Below, one piece after another: positions 1 through 6,998 of a stretch of DNA of 18,775 bases; position 1 is the stretch's first letter; the number at the start of each line of letters is the position of its first letter. The notes beneath the pieces were generated by a model. That model was given only the letters and a program-made list of their open reading frames with translations, had not been told where the DNA came from and made no database searches. Position numbers and translations under genes: made by a program. The stretch comes from Kiritimatiellia bacterium (lineage in GTDB: Bacteria; Verrucomicrobiota; Kiritimatiellia; RFP12; UBA1067): contig JAGCJE010000050.1 in assembly GCA_017648225.1 (NCBI GenBank), positions 1-18,775 on the forward strand. Reading direction: 5' to 3'.

Positions 1-744
1 CATGAAGCGGAGCACGCGCGGCCGGATGGCGCCGAAATAATGGTCGTCGAGCTGCTGGTGCTTCGCGGGCGCCGCGCCGTAGACCGTGCGGCCCGTCTGC
101 AGAAGATCGGGACGGCGGCTGTAAAAACGCTTGTCGACGAGAAAATACTCCTGCTCGGCGCCGAGCGTGACCGAAACATGGGCCTTCGGGCGCTTGAACT
201 TCTTCATAAGACGCTCGGCCGCACGGGAGAGAGCCTGAATGGAACGAAGAAGCGGCGTCTTCATGTCGAGCGCGGCGCCCGTGTAGGCGCAGAACGCCGT
301 CGGAATGCAGAGCGTCGCTCCGTTGCCGTGGCGCTTGATGAACGCGGGCGAAGTAGGATCCCACGCCGTGTAGCCGCGCGCCTCGAACGTCGATCTCAGG
401 CCGCCGGAGGGAAAACTACTCGCGTCGGTTTCGCCGCCGATGAGATTCTTGCCGGAAAATTTATTGACCGCCTGAGCGGGACCCGTCGGCTCGAGAAACG
501 CGTCGTGCTTCTCGGCCGTTCCGCCGGTCATAGGCTGGAACCAGTGCGTGAAATGTGTCGCTCCGTTTTCGAGCGCCCAGTTCTTCATCCCCTCGGCGAC
601 CGCATCGGCGATCGACGGATCGAGAGGCTTACCCTCGCGCATCGTCGCGATAAGTTTATCTGCGACGGCTTTGGACATGTGCTTGCGGATCGCCTTTCCG
701 TAAAAGACGTCCGCTCCGTAATCTTTCAGACTCGTATCTATCAT
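1..744 (-). CDS. glnN: Type III glutamine synthetase, N-terminal part (cut by window edge)
   Basis: Cytoplasmic ATP-dependent ligase that makes glutamine from glutamate and ammonia. The visible 248 residues follow the GSIII family pattern closely: [21 protein letters not shown], then [53 protein letters not shown] (the Glu-rich metal/substrate loop) and [13 protein letters not shown] proteins are about 700 residues, so roughly the first third is present and the gene continues past base 1. The ATG at 742-744 is chosen because an in-frame TGA lies only 15 nt upstream, at 760-762. No clear Shine-Dalgarno precedes it, so translation may be coupled to the membrane-protein gene just upstream. The family call is secure. 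The symbol glnN follows common usage for GSIII; some annotators write glnA. Confidence 0.95.
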   Translation of the reverse strand, partial: MIDTSLKDYGADVFYGKAIRKHMSKAVADKLIATMREGKPLDPSIADAVAEGMKNWALENGATHFTHWFQPMTGGTAEKHDAFLEPTGPAQAVNKFSGKNLIGGETDASSFPSGGLRSTFEARGYTAWDPTSPAFIKRHGNGATLCIPTAFCAYTGAALDMKTPLLRSIQALSRAAERLMKKFKRPKAHVSVTLGAEQEYFLVDKRFYSRRPDLLQTGRTVYGAAPAKHQQLDDHYFGAIRPRVLRFM

Positions 745-759
745 ATAATCTCGATTGAA

Positions 760-1359
760 TCAGCGCTTGTTGCGAAAATACCTTGAAAGGGAAAAAGCTG
801 TTAAACAGAGAAACAAAAAGAAAATCCATCCGCAAAAGGCGATGATCGAATAACAGTTGAAGATCGTTAAATTATTATAATCATACTGCCCTTTTGAAGT
901 AATGAAATTTGAAAGCGGACCGAGCATAAACGGAAACGCTCCGGCGAAGACAATTATCAGGGAGACGTTCCATATTTTTGTGCAGATGTTGTAAAACGGC
1001 ATATGTTTCCTGCGTATCTGCCACTTTGTGGGTGAAAGATAATCAGGGCACGGAACAACACCTCTCTTGCGCTCCCACATTTTAGGTCCGTGCGCCTTAC
1101 GGTACTCGATTTCATAAAGAAAGGCCAAATACGCGAAAAAACGCTTCTCGTCAACGCCCGAAGACGCCGCGAGCTCCTTGGCCTTCGCATGAGGGATATC
1201 AAGATAATAAGACATCGGCTCTTCGGTATTCATGGCCATATCGATGTCTTTGAGAAGTTCGACATTGTCAACCCCGACCCGCTCGGTTATTTCTGCCGCC
1301 AATTCCTGAAAATCGGACATCCCCATAGCTTTGGGTCGGGTCAATTTGGTTTCTGACAT
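760..1359 (-). CDS. Two-TM membrane protein of unknown function, upstream of glnN
   Basis: Encodes 199 residues that I do not recognise as a named family. Residues 1-125 are soluble, charged and probably mostly helical. Two hydrophobic stretches follow at about 131-153 and 165-191, and the protein ends in a short basic tail (RYFRNKR), which suggests the last segment ends in the cytoplasm. There is no signal peptide. The ATG at 1357-1359 is preceded by AAGGAG six bases away (1366-1371), a strong ribosome binding site. It ends 15 nt before glnN and in the same frame, so the two genes almost certainly share a transcript from the promoter at 1497-1525. A role linked to nitrogen supply or to control of glutamine synthetase is only a guess from position. 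Codon use matches the neighbours. Confidence 0.8.
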   Translation of the reverse strand: MSETKLTRPKAMGMSDFQELAAEITERVGVDNVELLKDIDMAMNTEEPMSYYLDIPHAKAKELAASSGVDEKRFFAYLAFLYEIEYRKAHGPKMWERKRGVVPCPDYLSPTKWQIRRKHMPFYNICTKIWNVSLIIVFAGAFPFMLGPLSNFITSKGQYDYNNLTIFNCYSIIAFCGWIFFLFLCLTAFSLSRYFRNKR

Positions 1360-1496
1360 TATGAACTCCTTAACTGTAAATTCTCCGTCGGCATTCCGTT
1401 TTTCGAGCGCGAAACGCCGCAGCGCGCTAATTGAGATCGGGCGTAAGGCGACATACCACTATACCGACGACCGTCACCTCAAAAAGCATCTTGTAC

Positions 1497-1525
1497 AGTA
1501 TACACCATCCGCCGCCGAATTTCAA
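1497..1525 (-). promoter_or_regulatory. Sigma-70-type promoter for the membrane protein-glnN unit
   Basis: On the minus strand, -35 TTGAAA (1520-1525) and -10 TATACT (1497-1502) are separated by exactly 17 bases. Each box differs from consensus at one position. Transcription would begin near 1490, giving a leader of about 130 nt before the ATG at 1359. Within that leader AGCGCG and CGCGCT can pair across an 11-nt loop. The promoter starts only about 40 nt after the stop codon of the oxidoreductase gene, so the two units are separable. Base matches are seen directly; activity is inferred. Confidence 0.6.
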
Positions 1526-1564
1526 CGCCATTCAGAACCTGGCCATACCCTTAGCCATTTATTT

Positions 1565-4330
1565 TTATTCATCCTGTACAGTCCTTTGAAGTTCTGTGTT
1601 CATAAACTCTAATACATCTCGACCCAGTACGAGTCTGGCATGTTCGGCGTATGCCCTGCGAGGATCGTTTAAGTATGCTTCCAAAGTACGCTTCGCAAGA
1701 CCGTTAAAATCGCCTATCCTATAAAGTGCGCGCGCAAGAGAAAGTTCCTTCAGGCAGTATGAGCGCTCACCGTCCGGAACAGCGGCGGCTCCGCGGCAAA
1801 GCTCCTTCTTTTTCGACTTGAAATTATATATGCTGTAATCTGCGATAGCCGGCGCACCGTTTTTCTCCCATGAGAAATAATTACCTGAAATTCCAGGCAA
1901 TGAAAGTTTTGACGCTAATAGCGGCGCATACTTCTTATCGCCTATCGCTTCAAAGTACATCGCGATTGCGCGGATATGAGAATATTCGCTCTTCGAGTCG
2001 ATTTTCGCGGCAAGTTTAGCAACGTCCTCGGCAGCCCCCGAAGCCTTAGACTTCGCCAAGGCGATAATGTAGCTGTCAATCCAGCTCACAGGACGTCCGA
2101 ACTGGCCCATGCCGCGATACTCCCAACCTTTATCCCACGCTTCTACGCGTATTGCAGCGGCAAGAGTTTTTTCTCCCGCACTTGATCCAAGCATCCCGAG
2201 AACATGGGCGTAGATGAGTTTAGCCGTTTCATCTTCTGTCGCCTTGTACGCTTTTTCCATCAACGGAACAGATCTTGTCGGATCTGAAAAAACTGCCGCG
2301 AGCGATTTATAATTATCGGCTACATCCTTAACCGCCGATAACATTTTTTCATCGGAAAGCGGGAGATTATCCTTCGCGTCGAGTACCCACGAAGGAAGAA
2401 CATTCTTTCTGATCAAAGCTCGCTGCAAATTCTTTATATCGATATCCTTAAGCGCTTTACCTTCGCGAAGCGCGTGCTCACAAGCCTTGGCCGCCACCCA
2501 GCCTTGATTTTGGACATCGGGAATCATGCGCAATATCGGCATCGCATCACGGCTCGCGCTCAAGCCAAGCCCGATAACGGCGAGGTTGTCGGTCTCGCGC
2601 GGCAGTATCGCACGATAGGGTAAATTCACCTGCAAAGGATCATGCTCTGTCGACACAATAAGAAACTGCGGATCGACCGTCTGCCCGTGCGTATCGAAAT
2701 TCGAACGCGTAATGCAGACGATATCGGGATACGTGCGGTTCAGCATAACATCCTGCGGCGTCACACGGTACAAGCCAACAAGGCGACGACGCTCGCGCGA
2801 GTCGACAACCTGAGCCTGATCCCAGTTCACCGGAGAATCTTCATAGCTGTTGCGCCCACGAAGCGATAAATACCAAAGATCTTCCGCATCGCAGTCATTG
2901 ATGAACGCCCAGTCAAGATTGAGATAACTATGCCCGAGGCGCTTACGCATAAACGCCGCGCCCTGCAATGAAAGCTCATCGGACGAAATATGCTCCGTCT
3001 TCTCGCCCGCAGCGAACGCGACATCGCTGTTACCCGTCGCGTCAACGACCGTTTTTACCGGGACGATCGCGGGCGCACCGTCGGCGAGCATAACCTTAAG
3101 CGCGGTTATAACGCGCCCTTCCTTGACGACACCGTATACAAAAGAGCCGTAAACCGTCGTCGCCCTTCTCGAACGCGAACGGAAGAAATTCTCCTTCGTC
3201 TGAGAATAAATAAGGCCCATCTTCTTTACCGCCTCGTCAAGCTCCGCCGTAAAACCGACGCGATTACCGTACCAGTAGCTGCCGATCAACCCCTCCGTCG
3301 TCAATCCGCCGGAACGATACGAATATTCAAAGCCGATTGTCTTTACTTTAGCGCGAGAAAGAGCCACGAGCGCACTTGCGCCGCCAGTACCGAGGCCTGC
3401 GACCGCAGAGTCGTATAATTCTATAACCTCGCTTTGAGGAGGATCTAAACGCGATGCGTTGGATGTTGCATTACGAGCGTATTGTGATGCAAGGCGACCT
3501 GCTTCTTCCGGTTTAAGTTTGCCGAGCGGACCGCATGTAAAAACGCCTTTCGCGTCTTTAATCAATTTATCGGGCGCATCAACGAGACACGTCTCCGCGC
3601 TTTCAATTTGCTTAAAAGTCCATGTTTTATCACGAGCCAACTGCTCCATTTTGGCGTAAGAGAGAGCCGAACCGTCATTCATCTTAAGCTTTATCGAGCA
3701 TTCCCAAAGCTTACCTTCGATTTCTTTTACCTTGGGATCGATAACAGGCTTACCGATTTTATGAACACCGGTTACGCCGATAAGTTTAACCTCCATCCCT
3801 TTCGCTTTAGGCGTATCCCCGGAAACGACACGCCTACGAACAGTATATTCACCCGCGGGAAAAGCCGCAAATTCTCCGCCCGCGCGCTTGGAAGCATAGG
3901 CACGTTCTGTCGCGTCAATAACACACTTTGCAGCGATAAAGCGCTCTCCTGAGCGGCTTACCGTAACGACTCCCGCGACACCGCCTTCTGTATTACGAAT
4001 GATATCCTTAACATAAACCCATGTTCTGAACGGGATTTTAGCATCAAGGAGTTTCTTATCGAGCGACTTTCTAATCGAAAGAGGAGTTTGAAGGGAGCCA
4101 TCCTCTTTTTCAATAATAAGCTTGCCCGCCGTATCCGATCCGAGAGCCGGGCGAGACTCCAAAAGAATCACATCTGCACCCGCCTTTTTTGCGGCGAGAG
4201 CCGCCTCAACGCCCGCATCGGTACCGCCGATTACAACAACGTCAGCTGATGTAAGCGGAGCGGCAAAAAGAGATGAGGCGACGAGTGCCGAAAAAAAACA
4301 TGTCAAAACGCTTACATATATTTTTTTCAT
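1565..4330 (-). CDS. Exported FAD-dependent oxidoreductase with two Rossmann units
   Basis: A 921-residue protein with a Sec signal peptide (about residues 1-23, ending SSLFAA), so it acts in the periplasm or outside. It resembles the FAD_oxidored family (the PF12831 type), which is abundant in Planctomycetes, Verrucomicrobia and Lentisphaerae; the substrate is unknown. Residues 30-58 form a beta-alpha-beta dinucleotide fold (VVVIGGTDAGVEAALAAKKA), ending in the acidic residue of ILLE. A second such fold lies at 308-335 (AVAGLGTGGASALVALS), followed by RSGGLTTEG. Each is followed by a matching flavin-side motif: VIDATERAYASKRAG at 137-151 and VVDATGNSDVAFAAG at 428-442. Residues from about 660 look like a helical repeat (HEAT-like) tail. 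The ATG at 4328-4330 has AAAGGA about nine bases upstream and its own promoter. Family confident; reaction unassigned. Confidence 0.85.
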   Translation of the reverse strand: MKKIYVSVLTCFFSALVASSLFAAPLTSADVVVIGGTDAGVEAALAAKKAGADVILLESRPALGSDTAGKLIIEKEDGSLQTPLSIRKSLDKKLLDAKIPFRTWVYVKDIIRNTEGGVAGVVTVSRSGERFIAAKCVIDATERAYASKRAGGEFAAFPAGEYTVRRRVVSGDTPKAKGMEVKLIGVTGVHKIGKPVIDPKVKEIEGKLWECSIKLKMNDGSALSYAKMEQLARDKTWTFKQIESAETCLVDAPDKLIKDAKGVFTCGPLGKLKPEEAGRLASQYARNATSNASRLDPPQSEVIELYDSAVAGLGTGGASALVALSRAKVKTIGFEYSYRSGGLTTEGLIGSYWYGNRVGFTAELDEAVKKMGLIYSQTKENFFRSRSRRATTVYGSFVYGVVKEGRVITALKVMLADGAPAIVPVKTVVDATGNSDVAFAAGEKTEHISSDELSLQGAAFMRKRLGHSYLNLDWAFINDCDAEDLWYLSLRGRNSYEDSPVNWDQAQVVDSRERRRLVGLYRVTPQDVMLNRTYPDIVCITRSNFDTHGQTVDPQFLIVSTEHDPLQVNLPYRAILPRETDNLAVIGLGLSASRDAMPILRMIPDVQNQGWVAAKACEHALREGKALKDIDIKNLQRALIRKNVLPSWVLDAKDNLPLSDEKMLSAVKDVADNYKSLAAVFSDPTRSVPLMEKAYKATEDETAKLIYAHVLGMLGSSAGEKTLAAAIRVEAWDKGWEYRGMGQFGRPVSWIDSYIIALAKSKASGAAEDVAKLAAKIDSKSEYSHIRAIAMYFEAIGDKKYAPLLASKLSLPGISGNYFSWEKNGAPAIADYSIYNFKSKKKELCRGAAAVPDGERSYCLKELSLARALYRIGDFNGLAKRTLEAYLNDPRRAYAEHARLVLGRDVLEFMNTELQRTVQDE

Positions 4331-4344
4331 CTTATTTTCCTTTG

Positions 4345-4368
4345 CGGGTATTATAGCATTTTTACCCG
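4345..4368 (-). promoter_or_regulatory. Extended -10 promoter inside an inverted repeat, oxidoreductase gene
   Basis: The minus strand reads TGC-TATAAT, with a perfect -10 box at 4350-4355 and an extended TGn element. No good -35 is seen, which fits an extended -10 promoter. The box is framed by a perfect 6-bp inverted repeat, CGGGTA (4345-4350) and TACCCG (4363-4368) on the plus strand, separated by 12 bases. A regulator bound here would cover the start of transcription, so it is a candidate operator. It could also be chance. Confidence 0.5.
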
Positions 4369-4430
4369 TTGTTCACGAAGTTGCCGACTGTGAAAGGAAA
4401 GCACAAGTTATTGCAAATTCCTGTCAGCTT

Positions 4431-6986
4431 TTATCGTCGCCGGTCAACGTTTTTTCCGGCGGCCGCGCCGGGACGGTAGAACATAAGCATCGCATCCGTC
4501 GTCTTGAAAAGAAGATCTCCGAGCTTCATATACCCTGAAACGCGACTCCTATCGCCGCGGTCGCACCCGTTGGGATAAACGACGTGAAACTCGCCTTCGT
4601 TCTCGCCTATTCCGTCGATAATCGCAATATCTAGCGGCCATATTACCGACAGATCGTCTCTCATCGGATCATTCTCTCTTACAATCATGACGGGTTGTGA
4701 TTTAGAAATCCACTCACGAATCTTTCCGGCCTGGGCGAGCAACTCCGCCTCGGTTTTGCACGAAACGAAAACTTCCTCCGGATTCGGGATTTTAAGCGCC
4801 TTCGCGCACTTCTCGACCCACGCGGCGTTTTCACCGTATTTCGGCGCTTTTGCGCCGCGCCTTGAGTCCGACGATCCGTAACGGCCTGAGCTCTTGGCCT
4901 TGGATTTCGCATTAAACTCTTCTTCAGTCTTGAAAAGACCTTGCGACAATCCCGCGTCCTTCAAGAGCGCTTCTACCGTCGTACGAAGTTTCTCAACCTC
5001 AGCCAATCTGAACGAAGGCCGCGTTTCGGAGGGATTGGAATGAACGCGCGTCATATCTATCGAACCAAGATTCTGATTTGTCTGGCGCGAGCCGGAGCGC
5101 TTTACCTGAGGCGCAGTACCGGGCAGAACGCGATAATAATTGGCGATCGCCATAAAGGCCAAGAGCGGATTGGAGGAAACGAAAAATCCCTCCCTTTCGC
5201 CGAAATACCAGCGCTCGTAATACCAGTTTGCGAAAAGTCTGTCCGACGGGAGAAAGAGCGGAACTCTCTTGGGCGCGGCCGAGGCGGGCGGCAATGTAAT
5301 CGAAAGCTCGTTCTCGCCGTACCTGACGCCCTTCGCGCTTTTTGCGTAAGAGCGTACGTAATACGTCGCACCTGGTTTAAGATCGATTATTCTGGCGTCG
5401 TAACGGTCGCGGTGATACAAACGGAAGAGCGAGCCCGTCTTTTCTGTCGGGTTCTTTCTAAGTCCGTAACAAAAGCCGTATTCCGTCATAAGCGGCTCAC
5501 CGCGATAGCGAACGTTCATTTCGGCTCTAAAGGACGTAGGCGTTGCAGAATCAAGTGCCGTCAACTTCGTCTGAGGAAGAAGCGAATAATTAAGTTCAGC
5601 AGCCGTAGCCTTAACCTTCGGCATCGCAAGCTTGAAAGTGCATGTATCGTTTTCATTGAAACGGATGTCGGTTATCTCGATTCCTGCTGGGAGGAGATTC
5701 GGAAGAGCGGCTATCGGGTCGCTTTCGTGATCGAACCGGTCGCCGGGTCCGAAATAAGCGTTGCCGTTATTGAGCCCTTTGCGATCCGTGTCACCCTTTC
5801 GGTACGTATAGCAGAGATCGGGCGGTCCCATCATAGGCGAAGTCATAGTCACGTTTATAACATGGATTAAAAGCCCGTTCGCGGAAGAGCTGCCGACCGG
5901 TGGTTTTTCATCCTTGGCGTATTCGATGCAGAAAATATAATTGGGATGGCTAGAAGGAACGAAAATTCCAAGCGGCGCAAGACCTTCGCCACCTGTCATC
6001 GGGAATCTCGTCGAGCGCGGACTTAAAGTGTACTCTCCCGGCGCGGCGATTTTCGGATATGCGGCGGCGGGGAGAAAAGCGTTGTAGATATATCGGCAAT
6101 ACGCCATACCGGTAGGACCGTACGACCAGTTAAGACACGGAACACCTTCAACGCCATCATGCTCCTCGCTCGCATGATAAAAATCGGGAGCGCCCAAAAG
6201 ATGGCCGATTTCGTGAACGAGAGTTCCGCCGCTGGCGGGATAATCGACCTGAGGGAGCGAATTGGGCCACAAGGGATCAGCCCAAAGGACCTTCGGCTCG
6301 TATATCTCAAGCCTGTCTATCTTACCTCTTGCAAGTTCGTCCGGCGTCGGCTTAGGTGGATAATACGGCCTTAAAAGTCTCTCGCGCAGCTCGGAATCAT
6401 TCTTCAGGCTCTTGCAGTAGACAAAACACGTATACGCGCCTTTTTTGGAAAGACGCCCTTTTCGCATGACGAATTTAAGCGCATCCTCCCTAAGCTGTTT
6501 CGCCCGCTCGTCACCGCCGCTTTTATACCCGATGAGATTGTTGCGTACATTATAGCGGCAATAATAGCCTAACGGCTTAGGCGCGACATATACGGCAGGA
6601 TACACGTCGAGAACCGGCCATGTTATGCCCTGGGAATAATCTTTGTAATAATCCGCGATCGTCGTCGAACCGCCGAGCGAGTTCAATGAGTTTCTTACTT
6701 CCTGCGGATCGGGCGTTTCACAGTCGGGAAATGTTATCACGACGAGATCGACCTTAAACTCTCCCTTCTGGACGGGAACCGTTCTTACGGGCTTGAACGT
6801 CGCGCTCGTCGTGCGCGTAACGGACGACGCCGTAAACTCGCCCGAAAGCGCGCGGTCGGAACCAGTGGGTTTTTCGCGCGAAGGCGATCTGCCGCGCGAG
6901 CCGTAAGAGCGCGAAGCTTGGGCGGACTGAAAGACCGCAGCCAAAGCGATGAGTAACGTTAAAACAACTTTGGTCGCGGCTTTCAT
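4431..6986 (-). CDS. Exported M6-family metalloprotease with Fn3-like and C39-like tail
   Basis: An 851-residue secreted zinc protease. Residues 1-24 are a signal peptide (ending FQSAQA), followed by an Arg/Ser/Gly-rich linker. The metalloprotease domain spans about 75-350. It has DYYKDYSQG, typical of M6 (immune inhibitor A-like) enzymes, the zinc site HEIGHLLGAPD at 258-268 (two His, Glu base, third-ligand Asp) and a downstream Met-turn candidate near Met293. Residues about 470-567 look like a fibronectin type III-like module (DLKPGATYYVRSYAKS). Residues about 600-838 resemble a papain-like C39 fold (PLLAFMAIANYY, then PVMIVRE and IAIIDGIGENEGEFHVVYP), but no Cys stands at the expected active-site position, so it is probably a binding domain. 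The ATG at 6984-6986 has AAAGGAGGG that overlaps the stop codon of the symporter gene, so translation is probably coupled. No sorting signal was recognised at the C-terminus. Confidence 0.85.
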   Translation of the reverse strand: MKAATKVVLTLLIALAAVFQSAQASRSYGSRGRSPSREKPTGSDRALSGEFTASSVTRTTSATFKPVRTVPVQKGEFKVDLVVITFPDCETPDPQEVRNSLNSLGGSTTIADYYKDYSQGITWPVLDVYPAVYVAPKPLGYYCRYNVRNNLIGYKSGGDERAKQLREDALKFVMRKGRLSKKGAYTCFVYCKSLKNDSELRERLLRPYYPPKPTPDELARGKIDRLEIYEPKVLWADPLWPNSLPQVDYPASGGTLVHEIGHLLGAPDFYHASEEHDGVEGVPCLNWSYGPTGMAYCRYIYNAFLPAAAYPKIAAPGEYTLSPRSTRFPMTGGEGLAPLGIFVPSSHPNYIFCIEYAKDEKPPVGSSSANGLLIHVINVTMTSPMMGPPDLCYTYRKGDTDRKGLNNGNAYFGPGDRFDHESDPIAALPNLLPAGIEITDIRFNENDTCTFKLAMPKVKATAAELNYSLLPQTKLTALDSATPTSFRAEMNVRYRGEPLMTEYGFCYGLRKNPTEKTGSLFRLYHRDRYDARIIDLKPGATYYVRSYAKSAKGVRYGENELSITLPPASAAPKRVPLFLPSDRLFANWYYERWYFGEREGFFVSSNPLLAFMAIANYYRVLPGTAPQVKRSGSRQTNQNLGSIDMTRVHSNPSETRPSFRLAEVEKLRTTVEALLKDAGLSQGLFKTEEEFNAKSKAKSSGRYGSSDSRRGAKAPKYGENAAWVEKCAKALKIPNPEEVFVSCKTEAELLAQAGKIREWISKSQPVMIVRENDPMRDDLSVIWPLDIAIIDGIGENEGEFHVVYPNGCDRGDRSRVSGYMKLGDLLFKTTDAMLMFYRPGAAAGKNVDRRR

Positions 6987-6998
6987 TCAAGCCCTCCT

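Noticed and set aside
40..786. Plus-strand open frame of 248 codons
   Set aside because: It is opposite glnN, whose minus-strand translation matches GSIII throughout. The plus frame is Arg-rich and meaningless.
1525..1564. Terminator hairpin after the oxidoreductase gene (TGGC / GCCA)
   Set aside because: The stem is only four base pairs with a 10-nt loop and no T-run follows.
4941..5870. Plus-strand open frame of 309 codons
   Set aside because: It is opposite the M6 protease gene, has no recognisable domain and no ribosome site.
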